The position numbers and the translations under genes are program-made. From Candidatus Zixiibacteriota bacterium (lineage in GTDB: Bacteria > Zixibacteria > MSB-5A5 > JAABVY01 > JAHJOQ01), in NCBI GenBank assembly GCA_018820315.1, contig JAHJOQ010000060.1, positions 1 to 64,000 on the forward strand: a DNA stretch of 64,000 nt, in the 5' to 3' direction. Under the pieces are notes generated by a model. That model searched no databases, was not told where the DNA came from, and saw nothing but the letters and a program-made list of their open reading frames with translations. Shown in pieces: positions 33,715-42,915 of this stretch. How positions within the stretch are numbered: position 1 is the stretch's first letter; each line of letters opens with the position of its first letter.

Positions 33715-34848
33715 TTATTTCTCTTTCTTTATGCGATACTCACCACCGATGATCATTCGCATCGCCTCGGATGTACCTTCGTAAATCCTGGTGATTCTCG
33801 CATCCCTCCAGAGTCTCTCGGCATTGTAATCCTGTGTGTAACCGTAGCCTCCGTGGATCTGAATGTTCTCATCTCCAACGAACGAGGCGACTTCGGAAGC
33901 CTTCAGCTTAGCCATAGCGGCTTCCGTTGAAAAGCGCCCTCCCTCACAGCATTTGGCAAGTGCATGATAGAGCAGGTAACGCGAAGCGTCGATTTCAACT
34001 CTCATATCGGCAAACTTGAACTGCGTTGCCTGGAAACTGGCTATCGTCTTGCCAAACTGAACGCGGTTCTGGGCGTAGTCAACCGCTTCCGAGAAAGCCT
34101 GCTCTGCCATCCCGAGAGCTCCGGCAGCAACTCCCAATCTGCCGTAATCGAGCACATTCAGACAGACCCTAAGGCCTTTCCCGGGCTCCCCGATCATGTT
34201 CTCAGCAGGAATCTTGACATCCTGAAAATGGACGCTGCATGTCTTCGAGGATTGGATTCCCATCTTCTTTTCCGGCACCCCGACCGTAAGGCCATCGGTG
34301 TCACGCTCAACAAGAAAGCCGGCAGGGCCTTTTTCGGTCTTACAGAACACAACAAAGAGTCTTGCAATATCGGCAGATGTGATGAACTGTTTCTGGCCAT
34401 TGAGAATGAAAGTATCCTTGTCAGATTCGGCTTTGGCTTGTATCGAGAATACGTCTGTCCCGGCATTGGGCTCTGTGATACAGAAGGATACGATAGCACC
34501 CTTGGCTGCTTGAGGCAGGTACTTTTGCTTTTGCTCCTCGTTTCCGAAGAGCTCAATCGATTTGCAGCCGAGGCTCAGGTGCGCAGCAAACAAGGTCGCC
34601 AGTCCACCATTCGCGCGCGCAAACTCTTCGATCATACAGGCGAGCGCGAACGGGTCAACTCCCATGCCACCATACTTCTCTGGAATGGAGGAGCCGAGAT
34701 AGCCAAGATCTGCCAACTCTGATATTAATTCGTCAGGCAACCCTTCCTCATCAAGTTTCCTGGTGATGGGATACACGCGTTTCTCACAGAATTCACGTGC
34801 CAGTACACCTAACTCAAGCTGTTCATCCGTTAAACTAAACGAATTCAA
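33715..34848 (-). CDS. Acyl-CoA dehydrogenase (glutaryl- or pimelyl-CoA dehydrogenase candidate)
   Basis: About 377 residues from a TTG at 34848, which has a perfect AGGAGG five bases upstream. The longer frame to 34902 would start upstream of the predicted transcription start. FAD and substrate segments seen are CITEPNAGTDVFSIQAKA, ARLFVVFCKTEKG, YAQNRVQFGKTIASFQATQFKFADM and the C-terminal IHGGYGYTQDYNAERLWRDA followed by RITRIYEGTSEAMRMIIGG; the E in YEGT is the usual catalytic base. In this context it may act on glutaryl-CoA or a dicarboxylyl-CoA from ring cleavage. Decarboxylating and non-decarboxylating types cannot be told apart here. Confidence 0.85.
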   Translation of the reverse strand: MNSFSLTDEQLELGVLAREFCEKRVYPITRKLDEEGLPDELISELADLGYLGSSIPEKYGGMGVDPFALACMIEEFARANGGLATLFAAHLSLGCKSIELFGNEEQKQKYLPQAAKGAIVSFCITEPNAGTDVFSIQAKAESDKDTFILNGQKQFITSADIARLFVVFCKTEKGPAGFLVERDTDGLTVGVPEKKMGIQSSKTCSVHFQDVKIPAENMIGEPGKGLRVCLNVLDYGRLGVAAGALGMAEQAFSEAVDYAQNRVQFGKTIASFQATQFKFADMRVEIDASRYLLYHALAKCCEGGRFSTEAAMAKLKASEVASFVGDENIQIHGGYGYTQDYNAERLWRDARITRIYEGTSEAMRMIIGGEYRIKKEK

Positions 34849-34890
34849 TTTTTCCTCCTCTGGTTCAAGTCGTCCGATTCTTGATAACGA

Positions 34891-34920
34891 AATATACATC
34901 ATCTATGGTGCCCGGGGCAA
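34891..34920 (-). promoter_or_regulatory. Sigma-70 promoter for the acyl-CoA dehydrogenase-thioesterase unit
   Basis: On the minus strand TTGCCC (34915-34920), 18 bp spacer, TATATT (34891-34896). The implied start point near 34884 leaves about 36 nt of leader before the TTG codon at 34848 and argues against a start at 34902. Confidence 0.5.
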
Positions 34921-35078
34921 GCCCAACTCTCGGTCACGGCATAATAAACCGACTGGCATTCACTACAAGCTGACCGCGCTTCGGCGAAATGCGGATTTTT
35001 CTGATTCCCCTTGCGCGGCATGCCTTTTTTGCATAAATTCCGAAAGATTTGACCAGCAATTTCACTGATGTTTCGCAT

Positions 35079-37199
35079 ATGAAGAACAATCTCGACGGAA
35101 TCTTCAAACCCAAGTCAATCGCCATAATCGGGGCATCCAGTAGAGAGGGGACGATTGGCCATCGAATCTTGCATAATCTAATCGAGTACAATTTCAACGG
35201 CATGGTTTTTCCGGTCAATCCAAAGGCCAAGGTGATCCACTCGATAAAATGTTATGCGACAATTCGGCAGATTCCGGACGCAGTCGACCTGGCCATAATA
35301 GTCATTCCGAGTGAATATGTGGCTCAGGCAGTCGAAGAGTGCGGCGAGAAGGGTGTCAAGGGCGTAGTCGTCATATCTTCCGGATTTAGAGAAATCGGAG
35401 CAGAGGGTGCGGCCAAGGAAGCCGAACTGATGCAAATCGTTCGCAAATACAATATGCGAATGATCGGCCCCAACTGCTTTGGTGTCTTGAATACGGACAC
35501 CGATGTCTCGATGAATGCAACGTTTTCAAGAGCACAGCCGCTGAAAGGAAAAGTCGGATTCATGTCCCAGTCGGGGGCTTTGGGTGAAGCGATTCTCGGA
35601 TATGCCGAAGAGCTGAACCTCGGATTTTCGATGTTTGCTTCTGTAGGTAACAAAGCTGATATTTCCGGCAGCGCTCTGTTGGAGTACTGGCGTGATGACC
35701 CTCAAACTGAAGTTGTCCTTCTCTATCTTGAGAGCTTCGGTAACCCCGGGGAGTTCACCCGTATTGCTCGCGAAATGTCTCGCAATAAACCTATTGTTGC
35801 TGTCAAAGCCGGGCGTACGGATGCCGGAGCCAGTGCGGTCAGTTCACATACGGGAGTACTTGCAGGATTCGATATTGGCACGGATGCGCTCTTTCAGCAA
35901 TGCGGTGTCCTGCGGGCAACGTCGGTTGACGAGCTCTTTGACACTGCCGTCGCACTCGCCAACCAGCCCCTGCCTCGTGGAGACAGGATTGCAGTCATCA
36001 CAAACGCGGGTGGACCGGGGATTCTTGCTACTGACGCAGTAGTGAGCCTGGGAATGAGAATGGCGCTGTTCAGTGATAGGACGCTGGAACTGCTCAGGAA
36101 CAATCTCCCCGCTGTGGCTTCCGTCAACAATCCGGTCGACGTAATCGCCGCCGGCGGAGCCGATTCCTACCGAATAGCGATGGATGCTGTCCTCTCCGAT
36201 GACAATGTCGATGCCGTGATAGTCATTTTCGTTCCGCCGGTGGTGGTCGATCATCGTGCGGTGATAAGCGCCATCGTTGAGATGATCGAAAAGCATGAGA
36301 ATGATAAGACAGTGCTCGGCTGTTTCATGGCAGTTGCCTCGGGTGTCGCCGGCTCCGAGCAGATGGTCAAGCACAGAATACCAATTTACACATTTCCCGA
36401 GTCTGCAGCAAAGGCGATGGCCGCATTGGTTCGTCGGCGCAATTGGATTAGCAGACCGGAAAGCGAGACCGTTACTTTCTCAGTCGACAACGGTCGCGTT
36501 GCACGAATCATCGACAGCGCGATAGAGCTAAACCGCTCGACGATCGTTGGCAGTGAGGCGCTGGATCTGCTCAAAGCCTACGGTGTCAGTGTTGCGAAGT
36601 CGATCAAAGCAGAGACCTTGCTTGATGCGAAACATGCGACATCAAAGCTCGGATTACCGGTTGTCATGAAAATCGATGACCCTCAAGTTTTGCACAAGAC
36701 TGACGTCGGTGGGGTGAAAACTGATCTCAGGACTGAGACTGAAGTGGCAAGAGCCTTCGAGATGATGGAACGGGAATTCAGCAAGCCTGGAGAGGAATTC
36801 ACGGGGGTTTTCATGCAGGAGATGGTACAGGGTGGTGTGGAGACGATCATCGGGATGCATCAGGATCAGACGTTCGGACCTTTGATAATGTTTGGGCTTG
36901 GAGGAGTCTATGTAGAAGTAATGAAGGATGTGGCTTTCAGGATCAATCCGGTAACTCCGTATAATGCGGAAGAAATGATCAAATCGATCAAAGGCTATCC
37001 GCTTCTCACGGGCTTCCGTGACGGTCCTGCTGTTGACCTAAAGTATCTTGAGGAGACGATTCTGCGACTCTCTCAACTGGTCTCGGATTTCCCGCAGTTG
37101 GAATCGTTCGATGTGAACCCCTTTATTGTGACTACCGACCGCAAGACCTCAAGAGCGGTAGATGCCAGGTTTGTGCTTAAGGGCCACGGTTTCACTTAG
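35079..37199 (+). CDS. Second ADP-forming acyl-CoA synthetase, fused alpha-beta
   Basis: About 706 residues from the ATG at 35079; a TTG ten codons upstream is an alternative and neither has a clear SD. The domain plan is as in its paralogue at 6401-8491: CoA-binding domain (FKPKSIAIIGASSREG), the phospho-histidine region SSHTGVLAGFD near residue 255, and an ATP-grasp domain with VMKIDDPQVLHKTDVGGV and the DVNPFIV ending. It interconverts acid, CoA and ATP with acyl-CoA, ADP and phosphate. It is divergent from the acyl-CoA dehydrogenase gene and could recover ATP from acetyl-CoA, or activate a second acid. Confidence 0.87.
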   Translation: MKNNLDGIFKPKSIAIIGASSREGTIGHRILHNLIEYNFNGMVFPVNPKAKVIHSIKCYATIRQIPDAVDLAIIVIPSEYVAQAVEECGEKGVKGVVVISSGFREIGAEGAAKEAELMQIVRKYNMRMIGPNCFGVLNTDTDVSMNATFSRAQPLKGKVGFMSQSGALGEAILGYAEELNLGFSMFASVGNKADISGSALLEYWRDDPQTEVVLLYLESFGNPGEFTRIAREMSRNKPIVAVKAGRTDAGASAVSSHTGVLAGFDIGTDALFQQCGVLRATSVDELFDTAVALANQPLPRGDRIAVITNAGGPGILATDAVVSLGMRMALFSDRTLELLRNNLPAVASVNNPVDVIAAGGADSYRIAMDAVLSDDNVDAVIVIFVPPVVVDHRAVISAIVEMIEKHENDKTVLGCFMAVASGVAGSEQMVKHRIPIYTFPESAAKAMAALVRRRNWISRPESETVTFSVDNGRVARIIDSAIELNRSTIVGSEALDLLKAYGVSVAKSIKAETLLDAKHATSKLGLPVVMKIDDPQVLHKTDVGGVKTDLRTETEVARAFEMMEREFSKPGEEFTGVFMQEMVQGGVETIIGMHQDQTFGPLIMFGLGGVYVEVMKDVAFRINPVTPYNAEEMIKSIKGYPLLTGFRDGPAVDLKYLEETILRLSQLVSDFPQLESFDVNPFIVTTDRKTSRAVDARFVLKGHGFT

Positions 37200-37355
37200 G
37201 CTGCCCGTTTCAAGCTTTGCCACAGCAAGAGCAAGATCAGCTGACCGGATTGACTTGACCGACGGCTTGTAGAAGACGAACTGCATGAAGTACGCACTGT
37301 CTAGCCGGCATGTAACTGATGATTCAGAGGCGCCGCATTTGGGATGGAAGGTAAT

Positions 37356-38465
37356 ATGATTACGATACCAGAACATGTTCTGACACTCGAGCCCTACCAG
37401 GCTGGGAAGTCGATAAGTGAACTAGCGCGCGAGACAAAACTGGGCCGCATCGTCAAGTTGTCCTCCAATGAGAACCCGCTCGGCCCTTCGCCAAAGGCAG
37501 TAGCCGCTGTGCAACAGGTAACTGCCGAACTGCATCGGTACGTAGATCCCCGTTCAACCGAACTGGTGGCTGCAATTGGCGATCGATATGGCAGGAATCC
37601 ATCGCAGATTGTGTGCGCTCACGGCACCGATGCCTTGTTGGGGTACATCGTCAATGCCTTTACCTCAGAGCAGGATGAAGTCTTGACCTCGGAGGGGAGC
37701 TTTGTCGGGATTTATGTCAATGTCCGCAAACTGGACCGAAAGTTGCGGTTAGTTCCACTGAGGGATTATGCCTTTGACCTGGAAGCCCTGGCCGATTCGA
37801 TCTCCGCTGATACCAGGATTGTCTACCTGGCCAATCCCAACAACCCGACCGGTACAGTATTCACCGGCGACCGGTTTGAAGCGTTTATGAACCGGATACC
37901 TCAAGATGTACTGGTCATTCTTGACGAGGCCTACTACGCCTATGCCGCCGAACAGCACGACTACCGAGATGGTCTGAGCTACCACTACGACAACCTGATA
38001 GTCACGCGCTCTCTGTCCAAAGCGTATGGATTGGCTGGACTCCGGATCGGTTTTGCCGTCGGACCAGAGTATCTTATTAGTGCACTTGCTAAAGTGAAGC
38101 TTCCGTTCGAACCGAACCTGTTAGCTCAAGTGGCAGCTATAGCGGCATTAGATGACACCGAATTCCTGGATCGAACAATCGAAGCCAATCGCCGATCGCT
38201 GGCACGGTTCACATCCTGCTTTGACGATTTGGGTATCCGGTATATAAAGACAGCCGCTAATTTCGTTCTGATTTTGCTGCCGACAGAAGAACATGCTCTG
38301 CGGTTTTTTGAGCACTGTCTTGACCAAGGTCTTATTGTCAGGCCGGCCAAACCTTTTGGGATTGGCAACGGCATACGTATATGTTCCGGCACCGACGATG
38401 AAACCGCCTTCGCCGTGAACGTGATTGAGCAGATATACGCACGCTTTGAGATGAAGTTGACTTAA
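37356..38465 (+). CDS. hisC: Histidinol-phosphate aminotransferase-like PLP enzyme
   Basis: About 369 residues from the ATG at 37356, which has GGAAGG six bases upstream (the frame opens four codons earlier). It is a class I/II aminotransferase of the HisC type: KLSSNENPLGPSPKA near the N-terminus, YLANPNNPTGTVF in the middle, and the PLP lysine in TRSLSKAYGLAGLRIGFA near residue 217. HisC transaminates imidazole-acetol phosphate in histidine synthesis; relatives act on aromatic or propionate-type substrates. No other his gene is present in the window and the flanking genes concern acyl-CoA and molybdopterin metabolism, so the biological role is open. Confidence 0.8.
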   Translation: MITIPEHVLTLEPYQAGKSISELARETKLGRIVKLSSNENPLGPSPKAVAAVQQVTAELHRYVDPRSTELVAAIGDRYGRNPSQIVCAHGTDALLGYIVNAFTSEQDEVLTSEGSFVGIYVNVRKLDRKLRLVPLRDYAFDLEALADSISADTRIVYLANPNNPTGTVFTGDRFEAFMNRIPQDVLVILDEAYYAYAAEQHDYRDGLSYHYDNLIVTRSLSKAYGLAGLRIGFAVGPEYLISALAKVKLPFEPNLLAQVAAIAALDDTEFLDRTIEANRRSLARFTSCFDDLGIRYIKTAANFVLILLPTEEHALRFFEHCLDQGLIVRPAKPFGIGNGIRICSGTDDETAFAVNVIEQIYARFEMKLT

Positions 38466-38783
38466 GCGACCTAAAGCTAAGACATACTCTGCCTGACGAC
38501 ATACAGCGCGCCATTTTTCGCTCAAATTCCAAGAAACAGTAAAGCGACTATCAATTCATTTGTCGGCCTCGTGTCCATGAAGGCCAGGAAAGTGCCTTGA
38601 TTGTCTTCAGACTTGATGCCAGAATCCCCAATGCGGGCAGAGGCATCTACCTCGCTTCCGGAAACCCAGAGAGGTCTCGATTGCGGAGAACTCCATTACA
38701 GGAAACCGCATGGCGCCAACGTTATTTCGGATACACTTCCATGCACGCCGCAGTTCAGTCGGAACGGGGCTTGGCGAGAGGGA
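38466..38783. other. Intergenic region between convergent hisC and moeA
   Basis: About 318 bp between two gene ends. Short frames here have no start signals or family resemblance. I see no RNA gene and no clear intrinsic terminator. Confidence 0.5.
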
Positions 38784-39995
38784 TCACAGTTTAAGTATAT
38801 GGCTCCACGGGATTGCCTTGACGATAACCTCTCCAGGTCCTCCATCCGTGGCATCCTGAATTATTAAACCGTCGGTACCGAGGAGCGCCGTCAGTGCCGC
38901 GGACGATTTCTTAGGCGAAAAACGGACAACCGTGCGGCCAGCTTCTTCTCGTATGAAACCGGGCCAGATCAGTTTCCGTCCAGATTTGCGGATCGCCTCC
39001 GGCACCAATTGGGCCGGCTTTGGGCACAATCGGTAATCAGCTAACCCTGCCATTTTCTTTAGAGCGGGTATCAGGAACACGGAACAGGTAACAGCGGCGG
39101 ATAGCGGGTTTCCAGGTAGACCAAACAGGACTTGTTTCTCGCGCACGGCGAAATAGACTGGCTTGCCGGGCTTGATTCGAACCTTGTGAAAAACTCGTTG
39201 CCACCCGCATGATTCAGCGATATCAACAACGAGATCCCGCTCACCGGCTGATACCCCGCCGCTGGTTACGATGACATCGTGCGACGAGAGAAGTACGTGC
39301 CGCAACTCCTTTTCCCTGTCCGGCAAGCGGGAGATGCGTTCCGCCCGGTCGCAATAAGGCGCGACCAGCGAGAGGATGGTGTAAGTATTGGAGTCGTATA
39401 TGCCGTTGCCGGTCAGTTTGTCACCAGGATCAGTCAGTTCATCACCGGTACCTATTATCATTATCGAGGGCTTTCGGTAAGTCATCACCGAGCGCAAGCC
39501 GATCGCTGCTAGGACACCGATGTCGAGCTGGCCCAGCTTAGTCTCCTTGGTATATAGCTTCTGGCCGCAGGCTATGTCTTCCCCCGCTTCGCGGATATGC
39601 TGTCCGGGAACTGCAGGATTGAAGAAGCGAACCTCATCGTCGGCGTAGTCGGTTTCTTCGAATGGAACCACGGCATCGAATCGGTCCGGCACCCGAGTAC
39701 CGGTCATCACCTTCACTGTGTGCCGATCGTCGACATGATTTGCAGCAGAGTCACCGGCAAATAGGGTGGAACTTATCGGGACCTCCCTGGGGCTGTCCGT
39801 CGAGCATTCCCTGAGCCATTGAGACTTTATGGCAAAACCGTCCATGGCCGAGTTCCTGAACGGCGCAACGTCGATTGGAGACACCACGTCCTGAGCCAAC
39901 ACGCACCCAATCGCGCTTTCAATCAGCCGCTCCTCAGTTCCGAGCCGACTGGTGTTCTCAAAGATCAGTTCACATGCTTCATCAAACTCAATCAC
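38784..39995 (-). CDS. moeA: Molybdopterin molybdenumtransferase MoeA
   Basis: About 403 residues from a GTG at 39995 with GGAGGG directly upstream; the annotated frame opens 14 codons earlier. It inserts molybdate into adenylated molybdopterin. Visible family blocks are the N-terminal DVVSPIDVAPFRNSAMDGFA, VMTGTRVPDRFDAVVPFEETD (about residues 95-115), IIGTGDELTDPG, SGGVSAGERD and FGLPGNPLSAAVTCSVF. The length is normal. It is the last gene of the mobA-mobB-moaA-MOSC-moeA operon, with about 100 bp between it and the MOSC gene. Confidence 0.93.
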   Translation of the reverse strand: MIEFDEACELIFENTSRLGTEERLIESAIGCVLAQDVVSPIDVAPFRNSAMDGFAIKSQWLRECSTDSPREVPISSTLFAGDSAANHVDDRHTVKVMTGTRVPDRFDAVVPFEETDYADDEVRFFNPAVPGQHIREAGEDIACGQKLYTKETKLGQLDIGVLAAIGLRSVMTYRKPSIMIIGTGDELTDPGDKLTGNGIYDSNTYTILSLVAPYCDRAERISRLPDREKELRHVLLSSHDVIVTSGGVSAGERDLVVDIAESCGWQRVFHKVRIKPGKPVYFAVREKQVLFGLPGNPLSAAVTCSVFLIPALKKMAGLADYRLCPKPAQLVPEAIRKSGRKLIWPGFIREEAGRTVVRFSPKKSSAALTALLGTDGLIIQDATDGGPGEVIVKAIPWSHILKL

Positions 39996-40096
39996 GGTTT
40001 CCCTCCGTCGATGCGCAATAACCGGAACCTCCGGCAATCAGGTGCGGTGCCTTCGGCTAGTCGGAGATACGATACTTACTGCTGCCGGGACGTCCC

Positions 40097-40546
40097 TCAA
40101 ACACTGCTGTTTTCCCAGCGGATTCTGTCGCCGACCCGAACCAGCCCACCCTCAGCGATTGAGGCGAATATGCCCAGGCGCGGCATGATACAATCTCCCA
40201 CCGCCTGCCGAATCTGGCAGTCGTTGTGACATTCCTTCCCGATTTGGGTGATCACCAGTCGCACGCCGTCACCGATGCGCAATTGGTCGCCCACTGTGCT
40301 GAATGAAAAATCGATGCCGCGCGTGGTAATGTTCTCGGCAAAGTCGCCGGGCTTTACGTCAGGCAGGCGCTCACGAACGAGGTCAAATGCCTCAAACGGC
40401 AACAGCGATACCTGGCGCTCCGATCCGGCGTGAGCATCACCAACGATGCCGAAATTCTCTATGAACGACACCTCACCGATATTGCTCTTTCCCGATCCCT
40501 TCCGGGCAGAAATCGAAAGACGATACACCTCACCGTATTCAGTCAT
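40097..40546 (-). CDS. MOSC-domain protein
   Basis: A 149-residue stand-alone MOSC domain. Core features are GVVGDAHAG-like IVGDAHAGSERQVSLL (about residues 34-49), the PGDFAENITTRGID block and IGKECHNDCQIRQAVGDC, which contains the conserved cysteine used for sulfur carriage. MOSC proteins are thought to handle sulfur for molybdenum cofactor maturation. Its location between moaA and moeA supports this. The exact partner enzyme is unknown. Confidence 0.85.
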   Translation of the reverse strand: MTEYGEVYRLSISARKGSGKSNIGEVSFIENFGIVGDAHAGSERQVSLLPFEAFDLVRERLPDVKPGDFAENITTRGIDFSFSTVGDQLRIGDGVRLVITQIGKECHNDCQIRQAVGDCIMPRLGIFASIAEGGLVRVGDRIRWENSSV

Positions 40547-40573
40547 TAGAGCTATCTCCCGTCTCAGCCACCG

Positions 40574-41518
40574 CTAACCTCCAATGGCGGAGAAAGATGG
40601 CAAGGAGGTGGTTGGCTTGGCCGCATTATGGCAACCTCGGAATCGCTTCAGCCGCGCTAATTCCATGAATTCCGCTTGAGCCCGCCTGGAATCATCCGCA
40701 AGTAGATCGAAAAGATTGATATTGTTGGAATCATAGAGACAGGTATGCAGCAGACCGTCGGCAGTTAATCTAATTCGATCGCAGCCAGCGCAGAACGGGC
40801 TGCTGACCGAACTGATGAATCCGACTCTTATCCCGAGTGAGGGATCCGTGAAGTACCGAGCCGCGCTGTTGGCCCCAGTCGGTGCTGCCCGAAAGTCCCA
40901 AGGCAGCCGAGAGCGGATTTCTTCGCTCGAGACAAACCGCGGATCACCGGAAGCACTGTAACGATTCGGCATGAATTCTATGAACCGGATGTCCAGTCCG
41001 CGACTGTTGGCAAATGAAATCAACCGGTCAGCTTCATCATCATTGACACCTCGGATCAATACACAGTTCAGTTTGACGTCGCCGATATACTCGGCAGCTG
41101 CGTCAATCCCGGATATTACCCGGTTCAGAACGTGACTGCCGGTCAGCGCTCGAAACTTCGCTGGATCAAGTGTGTCGAGGCTTATGTTTGCAGAATCCAG
41201 TCCGGCCCTAGACAACTCCTTTGCCTTGGACTCGAGAAGAACGCCGTTGCTCGTGATAGCGGTGTGAACATCCTTATCCATTGCTTTGACAAAGGATACC
41301 AGTCGACACAGGCCTTTGGATAATGTTGGCTCGCCTCCCGTGAAACGGATTTTTCTTATGCCAGAGCCATGTAGGAACCTAATAGCCGAACACACTTTGT
41401 CTTCCACCGCCAAAACCGCCGGTCGGTATTTGCCTCCAGGCTGGCAGTACGAACACTGCAGATTGCAGGTCGATAGCAGCGACACACGCAGGTATCTGGG
41501 CGTATGACTCATCCTCAC
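40574..41518 (-). CDS. moaA: GTP 3',8-cyclase MoaA
   Basis: A 314-residue radical SAM enzyme. The SAM cluster cysteines C18, C22 and C25 are in STCNLQCSYCQ, and the second cluster motif is FCAGCDRIRLTADGLLHTC in the C-terminal third (CxxC plus a Cys 13 residues later). It ends in SAIGG, the double-glycine tail needed for activity. With MoaC it makes the first molybdopterin precursor from GTP. The probable start is GTG at 41518 with GGAG upstream; an ATG at 41512 is an alternative. It overlaps mobB by 4 bp. Confidence 0.93.
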   Translation of the reverse strand: MRMSHTPRYLRVSLLSTCNLQCSYCQPGGKYRPAVLAVEDKVCSAIRFLHGSGIRKIRFTGGEPTLSKGLCRLVSFVKAMDKDVHTAITSNGVLLESKAKELSRAGLDSANISLDTLDPAKFRALTGSHVLNRVISGIDAAAEYIGDVKLNCVLIRGVNDDEADRLISFANSRGLDIRFIEFMPNRYSASGDPRFVSSEEIRSRLPWDFRAAPTGANSAARYFTDPSLGIRVGFISSVSSPFCAGCDRIRLTADGLLHTCLYDSNNINLFDLLADDSRRAQAEFMELARLKRFRGCHNAAKPTTSLPSFSAIGG

Positions 41519-42015
41519 TCTCGAGTCTCCGTTTTCTTATCAAGAATGGTACTGCTCACAAGAGAGCCCAGTCCGCCATGATCCCCGGCTTCAAAGTGCG
41601 CGGGCACTTCGCTAACCCGTTCCGGACCGATTGTCGCCACGACATTATCGGGCAGCGTACCGGGCAATTCCTTCAAATGGCGCGTGACCAGTACCTTGGG
41701 GCGATCGGCTTGCCAATCGCCCTCGATAATCCAGATATCGATCTGCCGGCGGGTTATGTGCTGAAGTTGACAAATATCCAGCAAATCCGGTCGCGTAAAG
41801 ATTGCAACTTCCTCATCACTCACAGCGACTGTTAATCCGGCGCCAGCCTGGCGGTGGCGATAGCTATCCTTGCCGCGCGTGTCAAACCGATGCGAATGCG
41901 AAGTGTGCTTAACGGTCGCCACTCGATAGCCCTCGCCGACAAGATAGCTGACCAGACCTTCAACTACGGTGGTCTTGCCTGAATTCTTGGCCCCCACCAC
42001 AGCAAGCTCAACCAT
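41515..42015 (-). CDS. mobB: MobB-type GTP-binding molybdopterin dinucleotide protein
   Basis: About 166 residues from the ATG at 42015 (a GTG at 42027 is also possible). It starts MVELAVVGAKNSGKTTVVEGLVSYL, a P-loop GAKNSGKTT, and includes VATVKHTSHSHRFDTRGKDSYRHRQAGA, the MobB family block. MobB assists formation of molybdopterin guanine dinucleotide (MGD). It overlaps mobA by 8 bp and moaA by 4 bp. MGD enzymes in the window include the molybdoenzyme at 46760-49438. Confidence 0.9.
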   Translation of the reverse strand: MVELAVVGAKNSGKTTVVEGLVSYLVGEGYRVATVKHTSHSHRFDTRGKDSYRHRQAGAGLTVAVSDEEVAIFTRPDLLDICQLQHITRRQIDIWIIEGDWQADRPKVLVTRHLKELPGTLPDNVVATIGPERVSEVPAHFEAGDHGGLGSLVSSTILDKKTETRE

Positions 42016-42574
42016 TGACACCCCCAAACGCCAGGTCCTCTGGACTATTTATATTCCGCCACTGACCTGCAGGCAAGGTTATTCCGCCGTGATCCAATGC
42101 GTTCAGAGCCTCCGCCATACGAAATTCACCATCCTGCCCGCATCGATAGAGAACTTCGAGTGAAGACTTATGATAGACTCCGCACAAGGGCTGCACACCG
42201 CTCGGTTCAATCAAACCCAGATACTGCTGACCGCGGTATTGAGTAACCACTGATGCAATCACTTCGGTACTCAGATCAAACAGATCGGCCGCTGTCAGAA
42301 AGCAGCTGTCAGTATCGCAGTCCTCGAGAGCGGCAATAACACCCGCCATAGGACCACGCGCCCTGGGGCTGTCCAACACCACCGCGTAGTCAAGCGACGA
42401 GAATTTGGCCGAGGCCCCTGCTACCAGCTTAACCTGTCTGAAACAGGCTTCACAGGTAGCTACAGTGCGTTCAAGCAATGACTGGCCATCTATTTGTATG
42501 AACAGCTTGTCGACTTTCATCCGGTGACTGCTGCCGCCGGCGAGTACATAGGCAGTGAAGTCACTTCTAATCAT
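42008..42574 (-). CDS. mobA: Molybdenum cofactor guanylyltransferase MobA
   Basis: A 188-residue nucleotidyltransferase that opens FTAYVLAGGSSHRMKVDKLFI, the LAGGxSxRMGxDK nucleotide loop in a slightly varied form. DSPRARGPMAGVIAAL and CFLTAADLFDLST (the metal site, usually xxCDxP) follow. It attaches GMP to molybdopterin to make MGD for DMSO-reductase-family enzymes. It is the first gene of the five-gene molybdopterin operon. It differs from the MocA-type transferase at 30773-31384, so both dinucleotide forms are provided for. Confidence 0.88.
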   Translation of the reverse strand: MIRSDFTAYVLAGGSSHRMKVDKLFIQIDGQSLLERTVATCEACFRQVKLVAGASAKFSSLDYAVVLDSPRARGPMAGVIAALEDCDTDSCFLTAADLFDLSTEVIASVVTQYRGQQYLGLIEPSGVQPLCGVYHKSSLEVLYRCGQDGEFRMAEALNALDHGGITLPAGQWRNINSPEDLAFGGVNG

Positions 42575-42713
42575 AAGGAACTATTGCCGGTTCGCGGCGG
42601 ATGAGAGGTGATGCCACGGTCAGTAACTCCGAACACTTGCTTTCCATGCCATTCCGAAAAGAACACACCTTGAGTTACCACATTCTTCGGCCCAACGTCA
42701 GACAACAGGCTAC

Positions 42714-42742
42714 ATGTTACACAAAATCCATCGGCTGGTCAA
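42714..42742 (-). promoter_or_regulatory. Sigma-70 promoter for the mobA operon
   Basis: Minus strand TTGACC (42737-42742), 17 bp spacer, TAACAT (42714-42719): five of six and four of six matches. Confidence 0.45.
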
Positions 42743-42836
42743 GCGAATGATGCTATCGTCCGACGAATTCTCTCTGAGCTGGTCAACTCTTCCTGGAAAA
42801 CTACTTGATTGCTCGATACGCGCAGCAAAAAAAGCT

Positions 42837-42865
42837 TTGGAACATGGTATCCGTCCGACTATTTT
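42837..42865 (+). promoter_or_regulatory. Sigma-70 promoter for the CoA-transferase gene
   Basis: TTGGAA (42837-42842), 17 bp spacer, TATTTT (42860-42865). The start point near 42872 leaves about 44 nt before the ATG at 42916, which favours that ATG over the upstream TTG at 42883. Confidence 0.45.
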
Positions 42866-42915
42866 AATTTGCTGACGGCTTATTGGAAACGTTCAAGTTA
42901 GATCGAGATTATAGG

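Larger units (their letters stand above)
42575..42915. promoter_or_regulatory. Divergent intergenic region of mobA and the CoA-transferase gene
   Basis: About 340 bp holding one promoter in each direction (listed separately) and no gene. The mobA transcript would have an unusually long leader of roughly 130 nt. I could not recognise a molybdenum-cofactor riboswitch fold in it by eye. Confidence 0.5.

Noticed and set aside
34849-34902. Upstream ATG start for the acyl-CoA dehydrogenase
   Set aside because: The frame extension lies upstream of the predicted transcription start and has no SD, whereas the TTG at 34848 has a perfect AGGAGG.
42575-42707. Molybdenum cofactor riboswitch in the long mobA leader
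   Set aside because: The leader is long enough, but I could not find the conserved helices or tetraloop receptor by eye; a covariance-model search would decide.
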